DNA of 64,000 nucleotides from Hemibagrus wyckioides (GCF_019097595.1 NC_080715.1:27750855-27814854), one strand, 5' to 3'; shown: positions 11,763 to 26,324, numbered from the stretch's first letter. Program-made: numbers and translations. Notes: a model not told the origin generated them from the sequence alone.

Positions 11763-13265
11763 AGATGTAGCAGTTATTTCATGTTGCACTGCACTGTACA
11801 TAAGAGCAATGTGCTACATCATGCAAATTAGATGCGATGAAAAAGAAAAAAGGCAGATCATAGGGAATTTTTAAGAGTAGTGCAATGTATTCCAAACTCC
11901 TGTACTCAGTATTGCATGCTGCTAGAATCAATTTGAAATAAACGCATGATGATCAGCGATGATAAGAAAACGAATGTAAGCGCCACAGAGGGATCAGCTG
12001 ATGATTAATGCACATCTAATAGAGACGAGAACAGTGAAGGAAACGAAAGGAGAGAAGAAAAAGCAAGAGGAAATGGAAATGCTGGGAAATGCTGTGTAAT
12101 ACAAAACATAGTTATATTATGCTACACCCAGAGGGAACAAATCCAGGCTTATTTCAGCAAAACTACACCAGATTGTACAGTTTAACAAATGCTGGAAAGA
12201 AACCAGTGGTCACAACATGCAGTCGGTGATGATGACCCTGAAAAACGTCACACGGTTATTAAGATAAATGAATGTATTTGCTGGCATTATTGCTTTCCTC
12301 CCTCTGTCTTTCGTTCATTGACACAGCCAGCCAGCCATTCAGTACATCCATCGCTCATTTCTCTATTTTCTCCCTCTATCCATCATGACACTCAATAACT
12401 GCTCATGCAATTAAGGATTATGGAGGTGTAGGTCATCTGGGTTTGTCTTAAAATCATGGGTTGGGTGAAAGGTGAAGTATGAATAATGAAGAATAATAGT
12501 GTCTTATAATAGACTAATTCCTTACCGAAGGTTATCGATTTGCTATAAAGTTTAAGAGACGTCAAAAGGGTCTAGAAAATTTAGAACTCTTATAAGGGTT
12601 CTTTGGTTGTCCTTCTGGGGAAACCCATAACGGTACAACAAAGAAAAGGTCACAAGTTCCTTTGTGAATGCTAAAGCTATATTTATCTAATGAATCAGTA
12701 AAAAATATAAGACTATTTTGAGACAAAAACATCTAGACATCTATAGCTATTTAAATATTAGTTAATCCGGAACTAATATTTATAATTACTTAATTGGTAT
12801 TATTAAACAGATATAATATATAATAATTATAATAAGTTATAATTACATAGGAAAGACATAATACAGTGTTTCATGGTTGCAATGGTTATTAATATATATT
12901 TATATTTATATAATAATTTCCCACAATTCCAGACCCTTTTTGCCATTTTTTATTTTCAATAAAATTTATTTAAATCATTATGGCTGATATGTTTTCATGT
13001 CTTAGGTAAAAAAAACAGGGACATGATTCTATTATACTTTTTTTCTATAAATGTGTGGTAAAATTCTAAAAGATATACTCTACCTGCTCTCAGAAAAAAA
13101 ACAAAAAAACAATTAATTAATTGATTAATCATTCTTTTATTAAAAGCATGTAGGATATTTATACATTCTAAGTAAATATGTTCTTCAAAATTTGGAATAC
13201 ATGTCACAAAAGAGACTCTAGGGATACAGGAACAGAGGTGTAATAAATAATAATAAAAGGTATTT
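11763..13265. other. AT-rich unique non-coding stretch
   Basis: No gene or recognised repeat. Very AT-rich between 12650 and 13260 with many TAAT/ATTA words. The AT content explains the random open frames. Confidence 0.5.
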
Positions 13266-13650
13266 AAAATTCTATATTCTAGAAACATACAGAACAGTCA
13301 CAAAAATAGGAACAGGCAAAAGTATTGGGATAGACACAGCAGAATAGCCAAATGGTCAGGCAAAACTACTAGACAAAGCAGGCAAAGGTCAGAGTTAGAC
13401 AGTATTAAAGTCAGGAACACAAGCCAAGTCAAAAGAGAGAGAGAGAAAATGAAAAGTATCTTCCAAGTTTTCTTGGTAACATAATAGACATAAGATATAC
13501 TGCATACCTCACAATGACGAACTAAAAACAAACATACATTGATGTATGGTGTCTGTGAGTGAGGGAGTGCTGGGATTTCTGGGAGATGTAGTTCATGGTG
13601 CTAATGTTTTTCAGCTGTGATTAAACAGATCCTGTGATATTACTCAATGT
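13266..13650 (-). repeat. Possible solo-LTR-like relic
   Basis: The text 'gaacagtcacaaaaatagg...gcaaaagt...ggcaaaggtcag' and, downstream, 'gctgggatttctgggagatg' resemble LTRs of fish Gypsy-like elements read in antisense. No paired LTR, primer-binding site or target duplication could be placed. Treat as tentative. Confidence 0.3.
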
Positions 13651-14752
13651 GACAGTTGAAACCTGTTATGGAGGAATTATTTACCTTACTGTGAAGGTAT
13701 AGAGTATGATCAGTATATAAGGGTTAAATCTGAACAAGCTTATATTGTGGCATAGTCTGAAACTAGGCCTGTATTTTCCATTTAAGAAATCCAGCTCTGA
13801 CTCTTACTAGAGTCTTACTAGAAAATAGAAATCCAAGTCTTTGGAAAGCTAGCATCCTATAAATACCCCCCCTCTTTTTTTTCTAAGAGTGTACAATTAA
13901 AAATAATCTTCATATAAACCGAGATGTGTTTCTGCTTTTCAGAGAGCCTGGCTCTGCTCTGAATTCCGATTCGTTCCTGTCTATATTTGTCCCATTAAAT
14001 AAGCAGCACAGGGCTCTTCATATTTTCGCTGTGTTCACTTTGAGCAATAATAAGGCACAACAGACTGTCTGGCTCTGCTGCCAAGCATATGGCATATGTA
14101 TCACACTTCGGTATATCGCCGAGAAAGCCGTATACAGCCAGAAGTGAAAGCAGCCTTACTGATCATGTTCTCAAGCTCCTAATTGCAAGTTATTTTACAG
14201 TCCTGCTCATACTGCCTTCTGTTTATAAACTATATTTTGAAGATTAATTAGCAAAGGATGAACTGTCCACTGGGTCACATTTTGAACAGTACCACTGTGA
14301 CTCATAGTTTCAAAAACGTATTATATCACAATTGCAATAGTGATCAATATAATCAATGCAAAAATATATATATTTAGCTCTATCCGGTGCCATTTAGTTG
14401 TGATGAAACACCAGAAAGGTGTGCCATATATTTATTTATTCTTTCCAATTCCCAGTAAAGTCTGGTCATGATAGTAGATTATGACCAAAATCTCATTTCT
14501 ATCATGAAATGAAACAATTGCTGCATCTCAATCTTTTCTTTAGTTCAGTAGTCAGGCCACTGATCAGGAAGGTGGCCGTTTCAGGGCTTTCTATCTTTCT
14601 ATCTATCTCCATTGCAAATGCTTCCAGTGTTTCTTAAAAAAAGTCCCATAAAGCACTGTAAAAAAAATCATCAATGTTCTTTTCTTACTGGACAAGACAT
14701 CACAATTTCTGAAGCAGATGAACTCATCCAACTTCATTTACAAAGGTAAATA
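13651..14752. other. Unique non-coding stretch
   Basis: No gene recognised. The block 13920-14160 has a more balanced composition than its surroundings and could be a conserved non-coding element; this is a guess from composition only. Confidence 0.4.
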
Positions 14753-15345
14753 CCTGTGAAACCTCTGCAGAAGAAAGTTCTTAAGGTGAACATTTGTATT
14801 GCGAAATGAATTTTCCCATAAGAAATAATTTACATGCAGATAATCTGTTCCAGCCACTCAAAAACATTAGCAATATGACCAATACGAAGTGTGTGTAAAC
14901 TGTATGCTTGCTTACAAAGAACTGACCCAAGCCAAGCATTCCATGTCAAGGGTCCTCACAGGAAGTCGTGCCACCAAGCTTGGGCTAAAAATAGAACAGA
15001 CCACCCACGCCACCAATCTGTCAACCGTGTGAAAAATCACCTAGCTTTTGAACACATGGTGAAGGCAACGTTGGTATTGTGGGTTGACTCTTTCCAAAAA
15101 GCTTTCGCTGACTGAAAATAAATTCATAAAATTTGTGAACTCGCTTCGGATGGCTTTGATTAGCTTTCCACTAATGCAAATAAGTTTTGAATGGCTCCCG
15201 GACGTACACACAACTTAGCTGGCATTTGGTTCAGTTCATTCGTATGCTGAAAATGCTTCGTATGCCGATGCAAATTTCTTGCAAAATTTTAATTATTCAG
15301 GCACAAATTCATAACAGAGGGCATTTGTATGGGGAGGTTCCACTG
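14753..15345 (+). mobile_element. TA-flanked MITE (family M), copy 1
   Basis: Left end 'cctgtgaaacctctgcag' and right end 'gaggttccactg' form imperfect terminal inverted repeats, both bordered by TA (14751-14752 and 15346-15347). The interior shares with copies at 28358 and 60944 the words 'gcagataatctgttccagcc', 'cttacaaagaactgacccaa', 'aagcttgggctaaaaataga' and 'gctttccactaatgcaaa'. Ends beginning CAGTGGAACCTCGG with a TA target resemble pogo/Tigger-type elements. It carries no transposase and depends on one supplied elsewhere. Confidence 0.85.
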
Positions 15346-15464
15346 TACCTTGTTATTATTGTTGTAGCTTTCAAAGGCTTGCTTACTTTAATGATTTTTG
15401 GTTAATGATAAATTTATTTGATGTTCTATATACAGTTTGTTTAATGATTTTTAAAAATCCACTA

Positions 15465-15880
15465 GCGAGTGTGAGGAACTCACAGAATCAGAGGGTGTGG
15501 AATCCATATGTGGTTTAATAAGATAACACAGCAAACAGTCCAAAACAACAAGAAAACAGGCAAAAATCCAAAAACCAGAAAAGGCAGCAAAAGCAGAAAA
15601 ATAAAAAAATAAACAGTGAGAAATCCAGAAAAACAAGCACAGTGGAATCAATGGCAATAGAGACAGAACAATGGGTTTGTAAGAAGCAGAGCTAACTACA
15701 CATTGCACTGAAGTTAGTGTGAGTATGGCTTAAAAAGTCTAAAAACCAAGAAGCAGCTCTTGACCCAGAAATCACCAGTGACCTGGAAGTGATCAGAACT
15801 CCGGTGAGGGTTCCCTCTGGTGGCCAGGGGGGGAAGTGACCAGTGGATTTGTGACCGCGAGCGACAGAACCCTGTGTGAG
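15465..15880 (-). repeat. Possible solo-LTR-like relic
   Basis: An A-rich segment with 'tttaataagataacacagcaa' and 'gtccaaaac' is followed by 'gggttccctctggtggccag', which recalls antisense-oriented fish LTRs with TATA-like 'ttaaaaag' on the minus strand. There is no partner LTR or clear target duplication. Low confidence. Confidence 0.3.
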
Positions 15881-16635
15881 CAATTTTATCTGATGTATAT
15901 AATGATCTTGTCCCAATTTGTAAGTCAAGGTTCATGTACCTGAACTTACATAATATTATGAAAATCTAGGGAGAAATGGAGTTGACTGAGACACGTTTAT
16001 GGTTAAGGATTAAACCTCAAGGTCTTATTGAAGGCATAATAAAATAATGATGGGAAAATAATTCTAACAGTAATTAACCAGCAATTTTCTCTGATAAATA
16101 TGAGCTGTGTCAATTCAAATCAAAGGAAACACTAAACTTACCGTGCTGTCATGTTCCCTATTGTGCAATTTGTCCTATGATTGGACAATATGTTCTGTAC
16201 CTGGTCTCGACACTTTTAGTTTCTCATCCAAAGGCATTTTTGTGGGGAAAAAAAGCATTACTTTCAGAGACAATAACCCACCTTGTTCATGTGTACTGTA
16301 TTTCACTCATGTCTTCTCTGACCAGCTTCTTTAGTCTGAGGGAAGTTGGCAGGATTCTACAAATTTGGAAGTTTGGATCCCTTACATGACTGTAGTATCG
16401 GAGAAACTTTTTAAAGGATTTTTCTAGAAAACACCACATACAAGTTCACATTAAACCTACAAACACACTAAGACAGAGACTTGTCCAGTCCAAAGACAGA
16501 ACACCAAAACACAAGAAGAGCAATATAATTTACACAGTCCAGTCAGGTGCAGCGTCCAGAGCTCAACACTGGAGAGACAAAACAACCACTACACAAGAGA
16601 ATGAACCAACATAGAAGAAGCAATACCTCAGGACC
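15881..16635. other. Unique non-coding stretch
   Basis: No gene or recognised repeat. Overlapping short frames at 16107-16389 lack any domain. Confidence 0.5.
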
Positions 16636-16639
16636 AGAA

Positions 16640-16860
16640 TCAAAGGAAGGACAATGGACACACATTTGAGGACGATAAGATTCACATCTTGGACAGACAA
16701 AGACAGATTATTTGAAAGAGGAGTAAAGGAGGCCATCTATGTCCAGGTGGAAAATCTTTCTTGCAACCTCTCTCCTATTCTTCATGCTGCTCTTTCATCC
16801 ATCCCCAAAAAGATCATGATCTTCTCGGAGGTCCACCTGGAAAGTCACATCTAACAACTC
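16640..16860 (+). pseudogene. Penelope-like / retroelement C-terminal relic
   Basis: In one frame the segment reads a Phe-Glu-Arg-Gly-Val-Lys-Glu-Ala-Ile-Tyr-Val motif. I associate this with the C-terminal part of GIY-YIG-bearing retroelement proteins that are common in fish. The upstream partner text (a His-Ile-Leu-Asp-Arg-like phrase near 16683) lies in another frame, so there is at least one frameshift. Downstream, the expected 'Leu-Ser-Pro-x-x-x-x-Ala-Leu' phrase is still visible. Only about 70 codons survive, with no RT domain nearby, so this is a dead fragment. The element class is from memory and not certain. Confidence 0.45.
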
Positions 16861-16869
16861 CCCTCATCC

Positions 16870-19194
<2,325 letters not shown>

Positions 19195-19227
<33 letters not shown>

Positions 19228-19430
19228 ATTTGAAGCCTTAGGTACCTAAACCCTAATTACCAGAAGGAACATATTAAAAAGAAATGTGTCATTATGTTAA
19301 CAATTAATATAATTACGTCTGTCCCTGCGGCCAGCATGCAGCATGTTCCAAGCGTGTGTGATGTGTGCGTGTGTGTGTGTGTGTGTGTGAAGAGGAACAA
19401 CAGGGGCAAGACAAGCTCCAGAAGACTTCA

Positions 19431-19500
<70 letters not shown>
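19195..19500. repeat. Cluster of AG, GT and AT microsatellites
   Basis: AG run at about 19195-19224, GT run at about 19366-19389 and AT run at about 19433-19497, with short unique spacers. Confidence 0.95.
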
Positions 19501-19502
<2 letters not shown>

Positions 19503-20970
19503 AAGGACCTGAAGTTCCTATATGGGTAGAAATAGGTGAAATAGACTGTTTATTATTTATTTATTTCCTGAGGTCAAGGTTAGGGTTTAGGTTTAGCATT
19601 CTTTAGCTGTCAGTGTCAATATAAGGTCCTCATAAGGATAGTCTATACAGAGTGGCGTGTCAGTCCACCAGTCTCTAGACATTTAGTTTGTAAAAAAAAC
19701 AAACGAAAAAAAACAAAGCACTTCAGAAGAATATTAATAATATCGACTTGCCATTTGTTCCTCTGGGAATATCTCTGTCCTGCTTTTTTCTGCTGGATTT
19801 GCATTTTTTTGTTCTCTGTAAACCTCCACATACTCACACCCACACACACACACACACACAGAGCTATAGACTGAGCAATTGAACACATATGGCATAACCC
19901 AGTTTTAATGAAAAACAACTGAAAAAAATATATTTTAATATCAAACACCTACGACATAGCCATCTTTCTTATTAATGAGTCTTTCGCTGCATACTCACCC
20001 CTCAGTGCAGGGCTAATTCATTACAGAACCTTGGGAAAAAAATTAAAATACTAATATTATTTTAACTTTAACATTTACAAATGGAAATTGACCTTCGATT
20101 ATTCATCACAGGTGCACTTCTCGAACGCCGGTAATTCTCTCTCACTCTTCTCATCGCTCGCTGCACCTGTTCCTCATACTGGCCTCTTCCTCATCAGCAA
20201 CAGAATGATTTTATCATGGGAGATTCTGGAGACTGTGTAATGTGGAAAAGATTTGTGGACACATTTCAACGATCGCTCTTTCTCATTTGGTGTGTGTTAA
20301 GAAACATAAGAAACATATGAAATATGAAGAATGTCAGATTGGTTGCCAGAACATGACTTTTTCACACCACGCACTTTCTTCAAGGGTCTTTTGATTATAT
20401 ATTTCACTCTATGTAACATGATAGCATGCAGTGAACAAAATAAAATGCTTATTTTTAAAATTCATATTTTAGGTGATTAGTCAAATGTCAGTTCAAAAGT
20501 CTCAAGAAAATTCCTTTAAACTCTGATTTTCCTCACTGCTAAATGAATTATACATAGATGATGATTGTACTTACATCCCGAAAGAAATGCTAAAAATCAC
20601 AATTCCTAAAGGATCTTTTTTTCCCCCATCATCCCTCATGTAACACTGCAGAAGTTATATCTCCTGAAAGACATGTAATCATCCGTACGTTGGGAAAAAC
20701 CACGGGAATAGGGGCTGATTGTTTTCCTGAGCATCTTTGTTCTATCAGATGAAGTATTTATGAAGGATTTCTCAGTGGTGACTTACTTCCACAGCAATGA
20801 ACATCTCTGTTAACGTTAGCTGTTGCTATGGCAGCAGTGAAGCAAGGAAAGGAAACTTAAAGCAAAAGATCTACACTCGGTGAACTTTATAACTTCAATT
20901 GAATGAAAATTTTTTAATCAATACTAAATTATTCCGTCTTATCACCTTTATCCTGTGATGAAATGTTTCT
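19501..20970. other. Unique AT-rich non-coding stretch
   Basis: No gene or recognised transposon. A CA run lies near 19838-19860. Confidence 0.5.
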
Positions 20971-20974
20971 AACC

Positions 20975-21140
20975 AGATGGGACTGGGTCTCTTCCAGGAT
21001 GACCCTCATCCACAGGGTACGAGGCCTGAGATTATATACATGAATTATATGCGGATCTCAATCCATTTGGAAACTATGAAAGCTATCAGAGTGACGTCTT
21101 AGCTTTCTACCGCCATCCTTACAGCACCAACTGAATATGT
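20975..21140 (+). pseudogene. Tc1-like transposase C-terminal relic
   Basis: The words 'ctcttccaggatgacc', 'cacagggtacgagg' and then 'gatctcaatccatttgga' and 'gacgtcttagctttctaccg' follow, in order, the 3' coding part of a Tc1-like transposase common in fish (the catalytic-domain region with the 'Asp-Leu-Asn-Pro-Ile-Glu' phrase). The spacing is shortened and frames are broken. No terminal inverted repeat is visible, so only a fossil fragment remains. Confidence 0.5.
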
Positions 21141-21769
21141 AAGATTTTTCTTCGGTTTTAATCCACATGAAAAGTACAAACATTTCACCATATTATGCCT
21201 GAATCCTTTTATATTGTTTTTGTACCCTGTAATATCCATGAAACATCAACAAGATACTATTAACATTAATACTCATTATAGAAGACCATTATGAGTATTA
21301 AGTGCACTGGCTGATACACCGGCTGTTAATTGCAGACATGGTTCAAAGGTTAGAATGGAAATGCATAATATTTGTAGCTGTCTTTAGATCAAAAGAGAAT
21401 GAATGAAAAAAGCAGAAAGTTTCCTGCAGGGAGAAAAAAGCAGCCATGTTAGAAGAATTTCTATAATAAAGCTCCTTTGTCAAATCCAAGAGCATGTTAT
21501 AGGACTATAACTGGGCATAGTATAGCTGTCCATGAAGGCACTCATGAACATCCATTCAACAGACTTTATAATAAATAATAATGATTCATAATTCCACTAT
21601 TCAGCGTCACCCAGCAAAGGATGAGATTTCTTTTGAGTCTGAGGTTTCTTAATCAAATAACCTTTCAGAGCTTTTTCTAGCCACTCTTACCTCTTACCTT
21701 ATTAGGGATCTAAATATGAAACTGCATTTTGGATTTCTGTGAAACTCTTTTGTGACACTGTTTATTAAT
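21141..21769. other. Unique AT-rich non-coding stretch
   Basis: No gene or recognised repeat is seen. Confidence 0.5.
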
Positions 21770-21948
21770 ACATTTACGGCATTTTGGCAGATACTCTTAT
21801 TCAGGACGACTTTCTTGCATCTCATTTATATAACTGAAGGTTAATAGCCTTGCTCAGGGGCCCAGCAGTGGCAGATTGGTGGTTCTGGGATTTGAACCCA
21901 CAACCATCTGATCAGTGCAACACCTTTACCTCTGAGCTACAACTTGGG
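21770..21948 (-). repeat. tRNA-type SINE (family A), inverted partner
   Basis: Minus-strand SINE with its head at the right: the B-box sense lies in 'gggatttgaaccc' (21888-21900) and the A-box region near 21930. The body has 'cccagcagtggcag', and the left end ('ggcattttggcagatactc') is the tail. It meets the plus-strand copy at 21951 head-to-head. Confidence 0.8.
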
Positions 21949-21950
21949 AT

Positions 21951-22145
21951 GAGATGTGGTATCTTAGTAGTTAAGGTGTTGGACTACTGATCAGAAGGTT
22001 ACGAGTCTGAATCCCAGGTCCAACAAGCTGCCACTGCTGGGCCCCTGAGTAAGGCCCTTAACCCTCAATTGCTCAATTGTATAAAATGAGATAAAATTGT
22101 AAGTCACTCTGGATCAGGGTGTCTGCTAAATACCAGAAATTTAAA
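21951..22145 (+). repeat. tRNA-type SINE (family A), near full length
   Basis: The best copy in the window. A-box-like 'tatcttagtagttaaggtg', B-box-like 'gagtctgaatccc', body 'ctgccactgctgggcccctg' and 'ggcccttaaccctcaattgc', 'tgtaagtcactctggatcag', and tail 'gtctgctaaatacc'. RNA polymerase III transcription is the family's norm. This copy is degenerate at both boxes and may be silent. Confidence 0.85.
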
Positions 22146-22638
22146 CCTGACAAGAAAAATGTAGTTAAATGTCTCCGCCCATCATAGTAAAATGTAAAAT
22201 GTGTATCATTTTGCAGTTGTCATTATGAAGATAACTGTGCTTTGTGAAAGAGGAAGAACTTTCCAGGAATTATTTAAAAAATGTGTTTAAGCAAATGTGG
22301 TTAAGTATTATATAGAGGAAGTAATGAAGCTAATTGCAGCATTGTTTCAGTTTCCTTACACAAGCATATGTTAATGTTTTAATGTCAATACTCTTTTAAG
22401 CTATTATAAATAATCTGATTTAAAATAGAACAATGAGTCCGGTTTGCAATGGAAAAGCACAGTTAATCTAATAGCGTCATGAAAAGGACACGATTCAGTT
22501 CAGTTTGAGGTCAAGATCCATATGCGTGAGGTTTATTAACAATCCACAATTTAAAATTCAGTAATACGGAACAGACCAGGGACAAAAAACAGATGATTAA
22601 AATGAACAAAACTATCTAAAATGGAGGAGAGAGAGAGA
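22146..22638. other. Unique AT-rich non-coding stretch
   Basis: No gene or recognised repeat is seen. Confidence 0.5.
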
Positions 22639-23124
22639 TATACACTGATCAGTCATGATATTAAAACCAAGCAGTGATGCTTTATGAGTTCAGACACCGT
22701 TCTATCATTCACTTTCTCAGTTTGTGCTACAGAAGCTCTTCTGTGGGATTGGACAAGACTTTACCTTCTCTCTCCACATGCATCGGTGAGCCTCAGGAGC
22801 CCATGACCCTGTCACTGGATCACCGGTTGTTCTTCCCTGGACCAGTTACCTTGGATATTAACCAGTGCATACCAGGAACACTCCACTGCTTTGGAGATGC
22901 TCTGTTCCAGTTCTCAAGCCATCACAATTTGGCCCTTGAAGTTGAAGTCACTCAGGTTCTTACACTTACCCATTTTTCCTGCTTCCAACACATTAACTTT
23001 TAGAACTTTCTGTTCACATTCTGTCTAATATGTCTCACCCTTTGAGATATGCCACTGTAATGAGTTAATGAATGTTATTCACGTCACCAATCACTGGTTT
23101 TAAAGTTTTGGCTGATCAGTGTAT
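22639..23124 (-). mobile_element. Tc1/mariner-type deletion derivative
   Basis: Both ends carry the inverted word 'tatacactgatcag' (left at 22639, right as 'ctgatcagtgtata' ending 23124), with TA at the boundaries. The interior encodes only the first part of a transposase on the minus strand. The rest, including the whole catalytic DDE domain, is missing, so this is a non-autonomous, internally deleted copy about 486 bp long. Confidence 0.8.
22690..22973 (-). pseudogene. Tc1-like transposase N-terminus, broken
   Basis: From the ATG at 22973-22971 the minus strand reads Met-Gly-Lys-x-Lys-x-Leu-Ser, then a Gly-Gln-Ile-Val-Met-Ala phrase. Further on comes the Gly-His-Gly-Leu-Leu-Arg-Leu-Thr-Asp-Ala phrase typical of the paired helix-turn-helix DNA-binding region of Tc1-like transposases. 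At least three in-frame stops interrupt it. There is no catalytic domain. No function remains; the ends might still be recognised by a related transposase. Confidence 0.75.
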
Positions 23125-23484
23125 AACAAGGAAGAGTATGTTGCTAGCTAAATACAAATTCTAGCTTTATATAGCATGAGCTAACTAGATTTATACATGT
23201 TGATGGCGTGGTGGTGAAATGTCCCAGGTAGATATGATAACTAATAGCCAGACTTCAGAGATTCTGGACTATTTCATCAATAAGCATGACCAAGAACATG
23301 GCTATGACCAACCACACACCTTTTCCTGTTTCCTTCAGCCCATGTTATCATTTTCTTCAATTATCTTTTCTTCATATATACATCATTGTAAGAGTAAAAA
23401 TTCCCAGTAAATTGTTGAGAGAAAATGAGAAATTCTGGGAAAATAAAAGACCTCAGCTAATCAGAAGTCTGGATAGATCATCAT
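23125..23484. other. Unique non-coding stretch
   Basis: No gene or recognised repeat is seen. Confidence 0.5.
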
Positions 23485-23768
23485 TCATCTGTCCATTTAC
23501 CTATCTGTTCTGCTTATTCTACATAGAGTCTTAAGGAACCTGGAGCCTATCCACAAGGCAAGGGACACCATGGACAATCACACAAACTCACACACTACAA
23601 ATAATTTAGAGATGCCAATCAGCCTACAACATTGTTTATTTTTTCTACAGGGGGAGGAAACTGGAGTACCTGTGAGGTAGAACTCCACACACTCTGGGCG
23701 GAGTCACAAAATCCAAACCCCAAACCTAAAGGTGCGATTTAAACATGCTAATCACTAAGCCACCATAC
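23485..23768 (-). repeat. tRNA-type SINE relic (family C)
   Basis: Contains 'gatgccaatcagcctaca', 'gggaggaaactggagtacc', 'aactccacacac', and a right-hand head with 'gctaatcactaagccacc', matching the copies at 3126 and 52193. The left end carries the tail-like 'catctgtccatttacc'. Confidence 0.7.
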
Positions 23769-23844
23769 TAACATTATCAATAAACACTGTAACACTTCAT
23801 TATTTCAAATGAGGTGTACATATACACATTATAAATGATTTATA

Positions 23845-24371
23845 GAGTGGAACCTCAGCATACGAAGGTCCTCCATTACAAATTTTCACCTTAAGAATTG
23901 AAATTTTTCAAGAAATTTGTATCAGCATACAAAGCAATTTCGGCATACGAACAAACCGAACCGAACACTGGCTAAGTTGCGTGTATGTCTGAGAGCGTTT
24001 CAAAACTTGTTTGTGCCAGTGGAAAGGCAAGCGAAGCCAACTGAAGCGAGTTTATGAATTTTACCTTCTTTTTTTCAGACAGCGAAAGCTGTTTTGAAAG
24101 CTGTTTTTTAATTTATTTTTGTTGACAGATTGGTGGTGTGGGTGGTCTGTTCTATTTTTATCCCAAGCTTGGTGGCTTGGGTCAGTTCTTTGTAAGCAGC
24201 CGTACAGTTTGCATACACTTCGTACTGGTAATATTATTTACATTTTTGGGTGTCTGGAATGAATTGTGCATTTACATTATTTCTTATGGGAAGATTAATT
24301 TCGCAATACAAATGTTTACCTTAAGATCTCACCTCCAGAGCAAATTAAATTCCTATGTTGAAGTTCCACTG
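23845..24371 (-). mobile_element. TA-flanked MITE (family M), copy 2
   Basis: Left 'gagtggaacctcagcatacg' and right 'gaagttccactg' inverted ends are flanked by TA. The interior is the reverse complement of copies at 14753, 28358 and 60944, with a shorter middle: the segment around 'gtttgtgccagtggaaagg' to 'ttggtggcttgggtcagttc' is condensed. No transposase. Confidence 0.85.
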
Positions 24372-24507
24372 TACCATTATTTGTGTTAGATTAATAATTC
24401 ATATTAATAACAAAACAAATGTCCATATTTTCCCACTCTGTAGCTTTAACACACAGAGGTCAAAAATGACATATAAGTTCTCACTTCTCACCTCCAGCTT
24501 GACACTA

Positions 24508-24707
24508 TGTTTACATTTCTGGCATTCAGCCTTATCCAGAGCAATGTACAATTTATCTTTTTTTTTTTTTTTGTTTTAAAACAACTGAACAATTGTGGGT
24601 TAATGGCCTTGGGTTAAGGGACCAGCAGTGGCAGCTTGGTAGACCTAGGATTGGAACTCACAACCTTCCAATCAGTAATCCAACACCTTAACCACTAAGC
24701 TACTACA
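24508..24707 (-). repeat. tRNA-type SINE (family A)
   Basis: Minus-strand copy: left tail 'tttacatttctggcattcag', a poly-T stretch, 'gaccagcagtggcagcttgg', B-box sense 'ggattggaactcac', and head 'aacaccttaaccactaagc'. The poly-T inside (24559-24573) is an A-rich expansion within the body. Confidence 0.8.
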
Positions 24708-26324
24708 TCCGCACGACCACTGATGGTGTCGCAAATTTGAGTTTTCAAGCTAGCTGTGACCTATATTCAGGCATTGCTACTGGCCAATCACTGCAGATTC
24801 ACACTTCAGTTTTGGAAAGTAACTTCCATGCCTCTCTCTCTCTCTCTCTTTAAGAAGGAAGCATATACCAGGATAAATGCTGCTATTCAGGAGTGATGCA
24901 AATGCAAAATATACAGTAGTCAAATAGGGAGCACAGGTCTTATACATTAACAGATCTGTAGTTGCTGAAACAGGATATTTTATCACATGGTTAACTACTC
25001 AGCTCATCTAGCAGTTCACACTTGGGTTGGACTATTAAGTCACTTTGGATAAAAGCGTCTGCCAAATGAAGGAATTCAAATGCAAATGATTTGTGTTAAA
25101 CCCAAGCCTGAGCTCTTAGCACTTGGCACATGTGAATTATATTGCAAAGGGACATCTTATTGGAGATGAAAGGAGTCACAGACAGACCAGATGGTTTATG
25201 GTATTTAGATGCCATTAAATTAGGCCATTTCTTTGCATAAAATGGCCCTTAAGTCATCAAAGAGAACAGACGTCAACAAAGGGCCGGAGTTTTGTCTGGT
25301 TTCATTATGTTTTCTATGTTTATTTGCAAACTCAGATAAAAGAAGGGCATTTATGTCCTTCATAATCCATCCTCCAAGAAAAATAAATTAATTAGACCAC
25401 AAAGACAGTCGGGTGCAGAATCAGAGGGTATGAAATTAATTTGCTCTACCACACCACTCATGACTTGCTCATGTCTGTTGCTCAAGTAGGGGTAAGCAAA
25501 GCAAAGAAATTAAAGCAATATGATATTTCTAAAATTCAAGTGCAAGTGCAACAAAATGAAAGCCAACCCATCGAATCCGAGCTATACGGGGGATGAGTGT
25601 AAAAAAAAAAAAAAAAAAAAAAAAGTAAAAAGAAAAAGAAAACAAGATTCACGATTAGACAATCAGAAAGAGAATCAAGAGAAGAAAATGAGACAAGGGT
25701 ATTGAACTCCTTCGTCGAGAGAGTTGTCTTCAGGCAGAAACGAGTGGGGCTTCTTCGGAAGATGGGAAGGGAAAACAAATCTTCAAATGCTGTAGTAATT
25801 GAGGATGCATTTCATCTTGTTCTTGTTTAGGCCCTCGGGATTGTAAATCAAACGTGTGCGCACCAAGGTATGGATCATTTTTTAATAGCTGTGATAGTGA
25901 GATGGATTTGTTTCTCCCATAGAGTCTTAAAATTGCATTAAGTTCCCTTGTTACTGGTAATAAAAGTGTCACACAGATGCTACTTTGGGAAAACTGGGAT
26001 TCACATTCTCATAGGTATATCAATATTAAACCTGGAAAATGAAGCCTTGCCTTGACAACCAAACACAAACTCATGCAATTTAAACAAAATGTTATATGCA
26101 TGAGTCTGAATTTCTTACCAAGAAGAGCACCCAAATTGAACTGCTTCCTAAAAACAAGCTTTTAGGAAGAAAAAGAAAAAACAAACCTTACAGTAACCAG
26201 GTTACACACAAGTCTGCACACTTTTCCCTTTACTAAATCATTCTTAAACCATTTTTGCTTGTGTCCAGTCCATTAGAGTAGGAGTCAACCTCTCGGCTAT
26301 TTTAATCCACTCTTTCTTCTTCCT
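24708..26324. other. Mostly unique non-coding stretch
   Basis: No gene recognised. Contains a short family A SINE tail at about 25030-25075 ('aagtcactttggataaaagc' then 'gtctgccaaatg'), a CT run at 24832-24850, and a 25-base poly-A at about 25600-25624 followed by A-rich sequence. Confidence 0.5.

Noticed and set aside
21951..22040. A true tRNA gene
   Set aside because: A- and B-box-like words are present, but the acceptor stem and cloverleaf do not form and a SINE body follows directly.
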